From contig JAJOKQ010000136.1 of NCBI GenBank assembly GCA_021129785.1, forward strand, positions 4,132 to 35,701: DNA of 31,570 nucleotides, given 5' to 3'. Numbering within the stretch: the stretch's first letter is position 1; the number at the start of each line of letters is the position of its first letter. This document shows, piece by piece, positions 1 to 9,601 of the stretch. Below the pieces are notes generated by a model, which was not told the DNA's origin, did not search any database, and saw nothing but the letters and a program-made list of their open reading frames with translations. A program made the position numbers and the translations under genes. The stretch comes from Clostridiales bacterium. GTDB taxonomy: Bacteria; Bacillota; Clostridia; Peptostreptococcales; NVVX01.

Positions 1-5
1 AATGC

Positions 6-34
6 TTACCTTTTTCAATAAAAAAAGATATAAT
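6..34 (+). promoter_or_regulatory. Candidate sigma-A promoter for nth
   Basis: A perfect TATAAT (-10) at 29-34 lies 17 bp after a weak -35-like TTACCT at 6-11. The nth start codon is about 55 bp further on. The -10 is convincing and the -35 is poor, so this is a moderate call from sequence alone. Confidence 0.45.
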
Positions 35-88
35 AGAGTAAAAAAAGTGATATTGGACTGTAGATAGTTTTTATTGGAGGAAGAGTCA

Positions 89-766
89 ATGAAAAAAGCG
101 GTTAAAAAATCAATTGATAAAAAAGAAGTTTTAACAAAGGCAAAAAGATTAAAAGTGCTAGAAGAATTAGAAAAACTTTACCCCGACGCAGAGTGCGAGC
201 TAGATTTTAGAACGCCGTTTGAACTTCTTATAGCGGTAATACTATCTGCGCAATGTACAGACAAAAGAGTAAATATAATTACTGGAGAGTTGTTTAAAAA
301 TTACAATACAGCAGAAAAAATGTTGAAGCTAAGTATAGAACAACTAGGTCTGCTTATTAGAAGTTGCGGTTTTTATAGAGTTAAAAGCCAGAACATTCTA
401 AAGACCTGTGAGATTATTATTAATCAACACGATGACAAAGTACCTAATACAATGGAGCAGCTAGTAAATCTGCCAGGTGTAGGGAGAAAAACAGCTAATG
501 TTATTTTAAGTAATATTTATGGGCAAGAAGCAATTGCAGTCGATACGCATGTGTTTAGAGTATCAAATAGAATAGGGTTAGCAAATTCAAAAAATGTATT
601 AGATACAGAAAAGCAATTAATGAAAAATATTCCGAAGAATATGTGGTCGAAATCACACCATTTGCTTATATTTCATGGACGTAGAGTTTGTGATGCGAGA
701 AAACCAAAATGCAGTATGTGTACGTTAAATGATTTATGTTTGTACTATGAAAAAATTATTGTTTAG
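89..766 (+). CDS. nth: Endonuclease III (DNA glycosylase/AP lyase)
   Basis: Base-excision repair enzyme that removes oxidised pyrimidines and cleaves the AP site by beta-elimination, acting in the cytoplasm on DNA. The 225-residue protein has the helix-hairpin-helix LPGVGRKTA at about 128-136 with catalytic Lys134, and the catalytic aspartate in VDTHVFRV (Asp152). The C-terminal [4Fe-4S] cysteines are at 201, 208, 211 and 217, in the family spacing C-x6-C-x2-C-x5-C. I chose ATG 89 because GGAGGAAGA at 76-84 sits correctly in front of it. A TTG at 74 in the same frame overlaps that ribosome binding site and is unlikely. Length and motifs match the family. The next gene follows after about 100 bp with no terminator seen, so they may be co-transcribed. 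Confidence 0.96.
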   Translation: MKKAVKKSIDKKEVLTKAKRLKVLEELEKLYPDAECELDFRTPFELLIAVILSAQCTDKRVNIITGELFKNYNTAEKMLKLSIEQLGLLIRSCGFYRVKSQNILKTCEIIINQHDDKVPNTMEQLVNLPGVGRKTANVILSNIYGQEAIAVDTHVFRVSNRIGLANSKNVLDTEKQLMKNIPKNMWSKSHHLLIFHGRRVCDARKPKCSMCTLNDLCLYYEKIIV

Positions 767-863
767 TTTAAAGAATCAGCAGGAAATAGCATTTTTAAAG
801 AGAAGTAGTTATGAATAGAATATGAAGCAAAAAGAACTAGGCAGAAATGAAAGGATGTACTAT

Positions 864-2870
864 ATGGACAGAGATAAAAGAAATAATGAACTGTTAACTT
901 TTGCACTAGATATTGGGACAAGATCTGTAGTAGGAATATTAGGTTCATTAGACAAAGATATTATTAGAATTCACTATAGTGATATGCAATTTCAAACTAA
1001 AAGAGCAATGTATGACGGACAGATTCATGATATTGAAGGTGTAGTTGAAGTTGTAAAAGAAGTTAAAAAATCTTTAGAAGACAAAGCTGGTGTCAAACTT
1101 AAAAAAGTAGCAATTGCAGCAGCAGGAAGAGCATTAAAAACGAGTAGGTTAACAATAGAAAGAGAATTAGATGAGAGTGAAGCAATTGACAAACATTTTG
1201 TAAGAAGCATTGAAATTGAGGGTCTCCAAGAAGCACAGATGAAATTAGAAAAAAATTCTCTAGATGCATCTCAGTACTTTTGCGTTGGTCATACTGTAGT
1301 TAACTACTACTTAAACGATATACTGATAAAAAACCCGACTGGGCATAAATCTAAAAAAATTAGTGTAGATATTTTAGCTACATTCCTGCCATATGCAGTT
1401 GTAGATAGTCTTTATTCAGTGATGAAAAAAGTAGGCTTAGAAGTAAGTTTTATGACGTTAGAGCCAATTGCTGCAATTAGTGTTGCAGTTCCTCAAAACG
1501 TAAGGCTACTAAATATTGCATTAGTGGATATTGGAGCAGGCACCTCTGATATTGCAATTACAAGAGATGGATCGGTTATAGCATATGATATGGCATCTAC
1601 AGCAGGGGACGAGATTACAGAAGCAATAGTACAAAATTTCTTGGTAGACTTTGATAGCGCTGAAATAGTGAAATGTAGTTTGCATAAAACTGAAACGCAA
1701 TCTTTTCAAGATGTTATAGGTATGGAACATAAGTATGAAAGTGAAGATATACTAGAAAAAATACAACCTGCAATAGAGTTAGTTGTAAAAGATATAGCTG
1801 ATAGAATTATCGTGCAAAATGGTAGAGCGCCCAGTGCTATTTTTCTTATTGGGGGAGGAAGTCAAATACCAAGGCTGCCTGAACTCTTAGCAAAAAAACT
1901 AGGTATGCCAACAGAACGAGTAGCTGTTAGAGGAATAGAAACTATAAAGGGGTTGGACCATGAAGAACTTGTAGTAGCTGGACCGGAGGGGATTACACCA
2001 GTTGGTATTTTAGCTAAGACACTAGAGTATCATGATATTGACTTTATTGAAATAACAGTTAATGGTAGAGGGATTAAATTGTTTCAATCAAGACAGCTTA
2101 AGGTAAGTGATGCTCTAGTGCTAGCAGAATTTAACCCGAGAGACTTAATTCAAAAAAAAGGTACAACCTTAAACCTTATTATAAATGGCAAAAAGACAAT
2201 GTACTTCGGTGAGTACGGTGAAGCAGCGAAAATATATGTAGGAAACAAAGAAGCACACTTAGATACCACAATAGCAGATGGAGATGTCATTAAAATCGAC
2301 CCAGCAAAAGCAGGGCAAGATGCGGTCCGCTGCTTAAATGATATCATAGATTTCGCAAGTGGTTTTTATTTGAACGGAAGATGGGTTAATCGAGTACAAA
2401 ACGTTACTGTTAATGGAAGACGAGAAAGCACAGGGAGGAATTTAGACAATAACGACGAGGTAGTTTTTAACGAAATTAGTACAGTGTCTGACTTATGCAA
2501 TTTCATGAAAATTGACTATGATAAGTATACTATTTTGATGGGAAACAAAAAAGTTAGTAAAAACACTAAGATTACGGACAATGTTTACATTTCGGTAGAA
2601 AGAAAAGCCTTAATTGACAAGAGTAAATATGATGAAAAAAATGCAAAAACCGAAGAAGATGAAGACTGTATTTATGTTATGTATAATGGAGCGCCTTTAA
2701 AAATAGTGAAAAATAAAGAGCAATTAATCTTCGTAGATATTTTTGATAGCATTGATTTTGATAGAAGTAAAGTTAAGGGCAAACTTGTACTAACCCACAA
2801 TGGACAGCCTGCCAACTACACTAGTCCATTAAATGATAACGATGTTATCGTTATTAAATGGGAAAAATAG
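864..2870 (+). CDS. FtsA-like actin-fold ATPase with long C-terminal extension
   Basis: The N-terminal half (about residues 10-375) is an FtsA/PilM-type actin-fold ATPase. It has phosphate-1 loop ALDIGTRSVVGILG with Asp16, phosphate-2 loop LVDIGAGTSDIAI with Asp222, and adenosine motif IGGGSQIPRLPELL at about 328-342. FtsA proteins are usually about 420 residues; this one is 668. The extra C-terminal part (about 390-668) holds several stretches with a beta-strand, an NG turn and a strand ending in DGDVIKI, NNDEVVF or NDNDVIVIKW. This recalls ubiquitin-like/beta-grasp modules, though that fold call is my inference. There is no C-terminal amphipathic FtsA-type membrane helix that I can see. ATG 864 follows GAAAGG at 849-854. 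In-frame ATGs at 822 and 855 are possible but lack a good ribosome binding site. The role is probably cytoskeletal or division-related rather than canonical FtsA, since no ftsZ is adjacent. Confidence 0.8.
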   Translation: MDRDKRNNELLTFALDIGTRSVVGILGSLDKDIIRIHYSDMQFQTKRAMYDGQIHDIEGVVEVVKEVKKSLEDKAGVKLKKVAIAAAGRALKTSRLTIERELDESEAIDKHFVRSIEIEGLQEAQMKLEKNSLDASQYFCVGHTVVNYYLNDILIKNPTGHKSKKISVDILATFLPYAVVDSLYSVMKKVGLEVSFMTLEPIAAISVAVPQNVRLLNIALVDIGAGTSDIAITRDGSVIAYDMASTAGDEITEAIVQNFLVDFDSAEIVKCSLHKTETQSFQDVIGMEHKYESEDILEKIQPAIELVVKDIADRIIVQNGRAPSAIFLIGGGSQIPRLPELLAKKLGMPTERVAVRGIETIKGLDHEELVVAGPEGITPVGILAKTLEYHDIDFIEITVNGRGIKLFQSRQLKVSDALVLAEFNPRDLIQKKGTTLNLIINGKKTMYFGEYGEAAKIYVGNKEAHLDTTIADGDVIKIDPAKAGQDAVRCLNDIIDFASGFYLNGRWVNRVQNVTVNGRRESTGRNLDNNDEVVFNEISTVSDLCNFMKIDYDKYTILMGNKKVSKNTKITDNVYISVERKALIDKSKYDEKNAKTEEDEDCIYVMYNGAPLKIVKNKEQLIFVDIFDSIDFDRSKVKGKLVLTHNGQPANYTSPLNDNDVIVIKWEK

Positions 2871-2957
2871 TATTATAGAGTTTGCTGAAGAAGTGGAGTA
2901 AGCCAGATTTTTTAAGTAATGCTAAATTGTAAGTGCAAAATGAATAATACGTAAAAT

Positions 2958-2982
2958 AAGAACTTATTGGAGGTTCTTTTTT
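2958..2982 (+). terminator. Possible rho-independent terminator after the FtsA-like gene
   Basis: AAGAAC (2958-2963) pairs with GTTCTT (2973-2978) across a 9-nt loop and is followed by a run of T. The stem is only 6 bp, so the call is moderate. It lies just before the transposase remnant. Confidence 0.5.
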
Positions 2983-3000
2983 GCTTGAAAAGATAGAAGA

Positions 3001-3180
3001 AAAAAATTGGCAAAGTCAAATAACTCTAGCTTAAGATGGTCTAGTGAATGGAACACATTCGGGTAAACAAACTCTGTTTTAACAGTTTTAAAAGTTGCTT
3101 CTGCTTCTGCTACTGCATTATCATAAGGGAAACCCTTTTTACTTAGAGATCTGTCAATTGGTTGAAAATCAACTAGATAC
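3001..3180 (-). pseudogene. IS3-family transposase (OrfB) C-terminal remnant
   Basis: Read on the minus strand from about 3180 down to 3001, one frame gives YLVDFQPIDRSLSKKGFPYD followed by NAVAEAEATFKTVKTEFV and then HSLDHLKLELFDFANFF. This matches the conserved end of the DDE domain of IS3-family OrfB transposases, where the usual text resembles RSLSKKGYPYDNAVAEATFK, then a region ending ELFDYVNWYN. A tandem GAAGCA duplication gives an extra Glu-Ala in the NAVAEA motif. The reading frame stays open on both sides but loses recognisable similarity. The N-terminal catalytic part, OrfA and the terminal repeats are missing, so this is a dead fragment. It fills most of the roughly 430-bp gap between the FtsA-like gene and the antiporter. 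Confidence 0.8.
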
Positions 3181-3237
3181 GACGAATTATTTTTATATTC
3201 ACAAGAGAATAAAGATAAAAAAATACCATGAAGTATG

Positions 3238-3266
3238 TTGAGTTCTAGTGCGAAATAATGTAATAT
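3238..3266 (+). promoter_or_regulatory. Sigma-A-type promoter for the antiporter-dnaE operon
   Basis: TTGAGT (3238-3243) and TATAAT-like TAATAT (3261-3266) are separated by exactly 17 bp. The antiporter start codon is 36 bp after the -10. It probably drives both the antiporter and the overlapping dnaE. Confidence 0.6.
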
Positions 3267-3301
3267 GAGTGTATACTTATGTATATAAGAGAGGGTACGC
3301 T

Positions 3302-4711
3302 ATGGAAAAAAGAATCGCTTTGAACACAACTTTAATGGTTATTGCAATTACTTTGTTTGGAATTTTAGGAAGTTTGTTTCTGTTTAATACAGCTATTTTC
3401 GGTCTGATTTTAGGAATTATTGCTCTATTAGTAGTAGGACGATCAAATGGATATAATTGGGACGAGCTATCAACGATGATAAAAAACGGTATTAAAAAGG
3501 CATATATCGTACTGATCATTATGTCATTAGTAGGTATGTTGTCTGCGATATGGATGAAATCTGGCACTATTCCTTCACTGATGTTGTTTGGATTTGAGTA
3601 TTTATTAGGCATGAATTTTCTGCTTGCATCATTTTTAATTATGGGTCTTATATCTATGTTACTAGGCACAGCGATAGGTACAATCAGTACTATTGGAATA
3701 CCATTATTTGAAATTGGTTCGGTGATAGGAATACCGCCTCCTGTTATTGCAGGTGCAATCATATCAGGGGGCTACATTGGTGATAGAACTTCGCCTCTTT
3801 CTAGTGTGGCAAATTTAATTGCAATTATAACTGAAACAAAACTAATACCAATGTTAAAGCATTTTGTGAAAACACTTTTTCCCGTGTTTATAATTTGTTT
3901 TATTGCTTATTTTTTAATAGGAAGACCATACGTCATTCAAGGTGATAGTTTAAATCAAATAAATACTATTAAAGACATGCTACATTCGCATTTTCAGTTA
4001 GGTTGGTATTCATTAGCACCTGCTTTTATACTTATTGTACTGGCAATATCTAAAGTTCATATAATGTATTGCATGTCTGTTGCACTTATTTCAAGTATAC
4101 TTATTTCGGTGTTAACGCAAGAGATTAGATTTATGGAGTTAACAAATATTCTGATACACGGATATCATCCTGCGGAAGCTGAAGTTGCTAAGCTAGTATC
4201 AGGCGGGGGGATGCTGTCAATGACGAATGTGATTTTTACAATAACTGCTTCAACTGCATTAAATGGGCTGTTTGAATCGATGAGATTACTTGAGCCTTTG
4301 TTAGAGAAATTTTTCAGTGGAACAAAACGAACGGGTGATTTGATTCTTAAAACAGTTGGATTAAGTGCAGGGATTTCGGTAACAACTTGCAGTCAAAGCC
4401 TAGCAATTATTATTCCTGGAAGAGCGCTTAGAAAAAGGTATATAGATAAGGGGTTGTGTTCCAATGAATTAGCAAGGACAATCGCTGATTCTGGGATAGC
4501 TGTTTCTCCACTTATACCATGGAATATTAACGCTGTTGCAATTACTTCAATGCTTGGAGTAGGTGCATTGCAGTATTCGATGTATGCTTTTTTGTGTTTT
4601 CTGCTTCCGATAGCTTCAATATCTTTCGGGTACTTTGGGAAAAACAAGAAATCATCTAGAATTGAACAAGTTGATATAAGGCGGGAAAATGAAAAAGAGG
4701 TGCTGCGATGA
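3302..4711 (+). CDS. nhaC: NhaC-type Na+/H+ antiporter
   Basis: Polytopic cytoplasmic-membrane protein of 469 residues with about 11-12 hydrophobic segments, belonging to the NhaC/ion-transporter superfamily that exchanges Na+ for H+. Some relatives exchange malate/lactate or arginine/ornithine instead. The signature segment GAIISGGYIGDRTSPLSS, followed by VANLIA, corresponds to the conserved GAYFGDKMSPLSDTTNLA-like motif of NhaC. A second conserved stretch, SGGGMLSMTNV, lies in the second half, as expected for the inverted-repeat architecture. ATG 3302 is preceded by GAGAGGG at 3289-3295; an in-frame upstream GTG at 3269 overlaps the promoter -10 region and is unlikely. The stop codon overlaps the dnaE start by 4 bp (ATGA), so the two are translationally coupled. 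That is odd for an ion transporter and a replicase. Substrate is inferred from family only. Confidence 0.85.
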   Translation: MEKRIALNTTLMVIAITLFGILGSLFLFNTAIFGLILGIIALLVVGRSNGYNWDELSTMIKNGIKKAYIVLIIMSLVGMLSAIWMKSGTIPSLMLFGFEYLLGMNFLLASFLIMGLISMLLGTAIGTISTIGIPLFEIGSVIGIPPPVIAGAIISGGYIGDRTSPLSSVANLIAIITETKLIPMLKHFVKTLFPVFIICFIAYFLIGRPYVIQGDSLNQINTIKDMLHSHFQLGWYSLAPAFILIVLAISKVHIMYCMSVALISSILISVLTQEIRFMELTNILIHGYHPAEAEVAKLVSGGGMLSMTNVIFTITASTALNGLFESMRLLEPLLEKFFSGTKRTGDLILKTVGLSAGISVTTCSQSLAIIIPGRALRKRYIDKGLCSNELARTIADSGIAVSPLIPWNINAVAITSMLGVGALQYSMYAFLCFLLPIASISFGYFGKNKKSSRIEQVDIRRENEKEVLR

Positions 4712-7700
4712 GTTCCTTTGTACATCTACATACACATACAGAATATAGCCTACTAGATGGGTTTACAAGAATAAACAAAGTTATGGATAAAGCAATTGAG
4801 CTAGGAATGGATGCAGTTGCAATAACAGATCATGGCTCCATGTTTGGAGTTGTAGATTTCTATAAAGCTGCTAAGAAAAATGGCTTAAAGCCAATAATTG
4901 GATGCGAAGTATATACTGCGCCACGATCGATGCATGATAAAATATCAAATATCGACAATCAACTAGGGCACTTAGTGTTACTTGCAAAAAATAATGTAGG
5001 ATATCAAAATCTAATTAAAATGGTATCTAAAAGCTATATTGAAGGATTCTATTATAAGCCAAGGATAGACTACAAATTATTAGAAAAACACTCAGAAGGG
5101 TTAATAGCTCTTAGTGCATGTTTAGCTGGAGATATTCAAAAATTGATACTACAAGGCCAATATTTAAAAGCAAAAGACCTTGCTCTATATATAAACCAAG
5201 TCATGGGGCAGGATAATTTCTACTTAGAGCTGCAAGATCACGGAATAGAGGAACAAGATCAAGTAAATAAAGAACTAATTAAAATAAGTAAAGAAACAGG
5301 TATTCCGCTAGTAGCTACTAATGATTGCCACTACATTGAAGCAGATGATGCAAAAGTACATGATGTGCTTTTATGTATACAAACAGGCAAGGTATTAGAA
5401 GATAGAGAAAGAATGAAATTTACAGGAGACCAATTTTATTTTAAGTCGCCAAAAGAAATGGCGGAGCTCTTTTCGTATGTGCCAGAGGCTATAGAAAACA
5501 CGGTGAAAATAGCAGAAAGATGCAATGTGAATTTCGAGTTTGATGTAATGCATCTGCCAGAATATGATATACCTGCTGGCTACTCAAAGGATGAATACTT
5601 AAGGAATATTTGTTTGAAAGGTCTTAAAAACAGATATGGTGAACGTTCTAAGGATATGGAAGATAGACTTGAATATGAACTAGGAATAATAGAACAAATG
5701 GATTACACAGAGTATTTTCTTATTGTGTGGGATTTTATCAGATACGCAAAAGAAAATGATATTGCTGTTGGTCCTGGGCGGGGGAGTGCGGCAGGAAGTA
5801 TAGTTGCATATACACTTGATATTACTGATGTGGACCCTATCAAATATAATTTAATATTTGAAAGGTTTCTAAATCCCGAGAGAATATCCATGCCAGATAT
5901 TGATATAGACTTTTGCTATGAAAGACGAGAAGAAGTTATTAATTATGTGAAAAATAAATATGGAAAGGATAAAGTCGCACAAATTATCACATTTGGAACT
6001 ATGGGCGCAAGAGGATCAATAAGAGATGTAGGGCGAGTTCTTAATATGCCATACAACTATGTTGATAAAATAGCGAAAATGATTCCTTTTGAGCTTGGAA
6101 TAACAATAGATAAAGCGTTAAAGATAAATCCACAGCTAAAAAGATTAGCTAAAGAAGATATAGATGTTGCGGATTTGATAAAAATTGCTAAAGAACTTGA
6201 AGGTATGCCAAGGCATGCATCTACTCATGCTGCAGGTGTAGTGATAGCAAAAAAAACATTAGATAGCTACGTTCCTTTATATATACATGATGAAAATGTG
6301 GTGACCCAGTTTGCCATGGGAACTTTAGAGGACTTGGGTCTTCTTAAAATGGATTTTTTAGGATTAAGGACATTGACAGTAATTAAAAATGCACTTGATC
6401 TTATTAAACTAAGTAGAGGGATAAAAATTGATTTTTCTATAGAAACCTATGAAGATAAGAAAGTGTACGAAACAATAAGTAGAGGAGATACATTAGGTCT
6501 TTTTCAGTTAGAGAGTAAAGGGATGGTGCGCTTTATGAAAGAATTAAAGCCAAGCTGTTTTGAAGATATTGTCGCAGGGATATCACTCTATAGACCAGGA
6601 CCAATGGATTCAATTCCTAAGTACATTGAAAATAAAAATAAGCCTGATATGATTAAATACTCTCATGAAAAATTGAGACCAATACTTGATGTGACATACG
6701 GTTGCTTGGTTTATCAGGAGCAAGTAATGCAAGTTGTAAGAGAATTAGCGGGATATAGTTTTGCAAGAAGTGATTTAGTTAGGCGTGCAATGGGTAAAAA
6801 GAAAATGGATGTAATGGAGAAAGAGAGAGATTATTTTGTTAATGGAAAGCTAGATAAAAATGGAAATATAGAAATAATGGGAAGCATTAGAAACGGAGTA
6901 CCAAAGCTTGCAGCGAATCAAATTTATGATGAAATGATAGATTTTGCAAAGTATGCATTTAATAAATCACACGCGGCTGCCTATGCGGTTTTAGGATACC
7001 AAACAGCTTATTTAAAAACTTACTATAGAGTAGAATTTATGGCAGCAATAATGACAAGCATTATGGGAAATACATCAAAAATAGCACAATATATACAAGA
7101 TTGCAGGAAATTCAATATTGATATTTTGAGTCCTGATATTAACAAAAGCTATGAAAGATTTACAGTAGAAGAAGGAAAAATTAGATTTGGTTTAGCAGCA
7201 CTTAAAAACGTAGGGGTGGGTGCTATTAGAGCTATAATAAAGATTAGAGAAGAAAAAGGAGATTTTCTTTCGTTTTCTGATTTTTGTAATAAAGTGCCTT
7301 CAAAAGACATTGGTAAAAAAGCAGCAGAGAGTTTGATAAAAGCTGGCGCTTTTGATCAACTAGGTGCTCATCGTGCGCAACTTTTGGCAGTTTACGAAAC
7401 CGTACTTGATAGCGTTAGTAAAGATAGAAGAAATAATATTGAAGGACAGATTGGTCTGTTTGATATTGTAGACAAAGACACAACTACTAAAGTAGAAGAA
7501 AAATTCCCTAGAGTAAAAGAGTTTTCAGAAAAAATTAGACTATCCATGGAAAAAGAAGTGTTAGGGCTGTACATTACTGGTCATCCTTTAAAAGAATTTG
7601 AAGATGAGTTGAAAATTTATTCGTCAGTTACAAGTAGTGAATTAGAAGAATTGCAAAATGAGCAAGTGGATAATACCCTAAGAGATGGTTCGCGGGTAAT

Positions 7701-8178
7701 TGTTGCAGGAATTATCACTGAAATTGTAAGAAAGACAACCAAAAACAATAAAGCGATGGCTTTTGTCAAAATAGAGGATTTGTATGGACATATGGAATGC
7801 ATAGTATTTCCAATAACGTTGAGCCAATGCGAGCATTTAATTGAAATAGATAAAATGATTGTGGTAGAAGGGAGACTAAATTTTAAGGAAGAGGAGACTC
7901 CAAAGATTTTAGCCAGCACACTTAAACCACTACTAAAAATGAAAAAAAGCAAACTGAATATTTTATTCAATGATAAAAATGATATGGAAAAGATGGTAGA
8001 CATTAAATCTGTCCTTAAAAAGTATTCGGGTAATACTCCTGTTTTTTTATCTTTAAGATATTTAGAAAATAATAAAGTGCTTAGGGCTAGTCGTGAGTTG
8101 TGGGTAAAAAAAGATGCTCGCTTAATAGAAGAGTTAAGTGATATAGTAGGTGTTGGAAATGTTAAATTATTAGATTGA
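4708..8178 (+). CDS. dnaE: DNA polymerase III alpha subunit, DnaE1 type
   Basis: Family C replicative polymerase subunit of 1156 residues, cytoplasmic, part of the replisome. The N-terminal PHP domain starts FVHLHTHTEYSLLDG and includes AITDHGSM. The nucleotide-binding segment GPGRGSAAGSIVAY leads to the catalytic aspartates in PDIDIDF (Asp397, Asp399, Asp401). A C-terminal OB fold spans about 990-1065 (VIVAGIITEIVRKTTK, then MAFVKIEDLYGHMECIVFP). It lacks the inserted DnaQ-like exonuclease of PolC, so it is the DnaE type. In Firmicutes PolC usually does bulk synthesis and DnaE extends primers; that division of labour is family knowledge. ATG 4708 overlaps the antiporter stop and has GAGGTG at 4695-4700 as ribosome binding site. 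All key residues are present. Confidence 0.97.
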   Translation: MSSFVHLHTHTEYSLLDGFTRINKVMDKAIELGMDAVAITDHGSMFGVVDFYKAAKKNGLKPIIGCEVYTAPRSMHDKISNIDNQLGHLVLLAKNNVGYQNLIKMVSKSYIEGFYYKPRIDYKLLEKHSEGLIALSACLAGDIQKLILQGQYLKAKDLALYINQVMGQDNFYLELQDHGIEEQDQVNKELIKISKETGIPLVATNDCHYIEADDAKVHDVLLCIQTGKVLEDRERMKFTGDQFYFKSPKEMAELFSYVPEAIENTVKIAERCNVNFEFDVMHLPEYDIPAGYSKDEYLRNICLKGLKNRYGERSKDMEDRLEYELGIIEQMDYTEYFLIVWDFIRYAKENDIAVGPGRGSAAGSIVAYTLDITDVDPIKYNLIFERFLNPERISMPDIDIDFCYERREEVINYVKNKYGKDKVAQIITFGTMGARGSIRDVGRVLNMPYNYVDKIAKMIPFELGITIDKALKINPQLKRLAKEDIDVADLIKIAKELEGMPRHASTHAAGVVIAKKTLDSYVPLYIHDENVVTQFAMGTLEDLGLLKMDFLGLRTLTVIKNALDLIKLSRGIKIDFSIETYEDKKVYETISRGDTLGLFQLESKGMVRFMKELKPSCFEDIVAGISLYRPGPMDSIPKYIENKNKPDMIKYSHEKLRPILDVTYGCLVYQEQVMQVVRELAGYSFARSDLVRRAMGKKKMDVMEKERDYFVNGKLDKNGNIEIMGSIRNGVPKLAANQIYDEMIDFAKYAFNKSHAAAYAVLGYQTAYLKTYYRVEFMAAIMTSIMGNTSKIAQYIQDCRKFNIDILSPDINKSYERFTVEEGKIRFGLAALKNVGVGAIRAIIKIREEKGDFLSFSDFCNKVPSKDIGKKAAESLIKAGAFDQLGAHRAQLLAVYETVLDSVSKDRRNNIEGQIGLFDIVDKDTTTKVEEKFPRVKEFSEKIRLSMEKEVLGLYITGHPLKEFEDELKIYSSVTSSELEELQNEQVDNTLRDGSRVIVAGIITEIVRKTTKNNKAMAFVKIEDLYGHMECIVFPITLSQCEHLIEIDKMIVVEGRLNFKEEETPKILASTLKPLLKMKKSKLNILFNDKNDMEKMVDIKSVLKKYSGNTPVFLSLRYLENNKVLRASRELWVKKDARLIEELSDIVGVGNVKLLD

Positions 8179-8187
8179 TGAATTTAC

Positions 8188-8218
8188 TTGGTTAAAGAAC
8201 ATAATCTTGTGGTATAAT
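8188..8218 (+). promoter_or_regulatory. Extended -10 promoter for the short DUF2007-like gene
   Basis: TGGTATAAT (8210-8218) is a perfect -10 with the extended TGn element. A -35-like TTGGTT sits at 8188-8193 with a long 19-bp spacer, which an extended -10 can tolerate. Confidence 0.6.
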
Positions 8219-8288
8219 GTGAAAATCTAAGGTTCAGTTATCTGTCACGATTGGTGTGAGTATATATTTTTCTGAGGAGGCTGTTGTT

Positions 8289-8480
8289 ATGTGGGCAGTT
8301 GTATATATGGCAAACAATGAAGAATTATCAAATAGAATTCAAGAATTATTAGAGAGTGAAGGATTACTAGTAAAGGTAAAAGAAGTTAACTTGAAGAACG
8401 AAGAAGGTATACGTGAGATTATGATTTTAAGTTCTGAAGTTGATGCAGCTCATAATATATTGATACAACATGGTTATTAG
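8289..8480 (+). CDS. Short DUF2007-like protein
   Basis: 63-residue protein beginning MWAVVYMANNEELSNRIQELL and ending EVDAAHNILIQHGY. It has the beta-alpha-beta layout of small DUF2007-like, PII-like folds: one strand, a helix with an LLESEGLLV turn, then EIMILSSEVDAAHNIL. Proteins of this kind sit between dnaE and pfkA in several Clostridia; the function is unknown and DUF2007 is only loosely described as 'putative signal transducing'. The start is ATG 8289, fixed by GAGGAGG at 8274-8280. A GTG at 8256 in the same frame lies upstream of that ribosome binding site and should be ignored. It has its own promoter upstream and a strong terminator downstream, so it is probably transcribed alone. 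Confidence 0.75.
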   Translation: MWAVVYMANNEELSNRIQELLESEGLLVKVKEVNLKNEEGIREIMILSSEVDAAHNILIQHGY

Positions 8481-8490
8481 CGAATGATTG

Positions 8491-8523
8491 AAAAAACAAT
8501 GGGAGTTAACCCGATTGTTTTTT
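8491..8523 (+). terminator. Strong rho-independent terminator
   Basis: A perfect 10-bp outer stem, AAAAAACAAT (8491-8500) with ATTGTTTTTT (8514-8523), is extended by GGG/CCC around a short loop. The 3' arm supplies the T run. It ends the transcript of the short DUF2007-like gene. Confidence 0.85.
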
Positions 8524-8532
8524 ATAACTTAC

Positions 8533-8591
8533 GTGGGACATATTTTTAGATGTGGGACAAATATAGACCGCGCACGAGCAGGCGAGCACGA
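8533..8591 (+). repeat. Direct repeats upstream of pfkA
   Basis: GTGGGACA occurs at 8533-8540 and 8552-8559, 19 bp apart. It is followed by an unusually GC-rich tract (about 8567-8590) in which GCACGA occurs at 8572-8577 and 8586-8591. These lie in the only space available for a pfkA-pyk promoter. An operator role is possible but inferred. Confidence 0.5.
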
Positions 8592-8610
8592 ATAAACACT
8601 TATAATATGA

Positions 8611-9585
<975 letters not shown>

Positions 9586-9601
9586 ATGAGGAGGAAATAT
9601 T

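Noticed and set aside
3277..3762. 161-codon minus-strand open frame inside the antiporter gene
   Set aside because: It lies antisense to a clear NhaC coding frame, has no ribosome binding site, and its text is the usual reflection of hydrophobic codons.
8601..8606. TATAAT just before pfkA as its promoter
   Set aside because: It lies 4 bp from the ribosome binding site and lacks a -35, so the transcript would start at or after the ribosome binding site.
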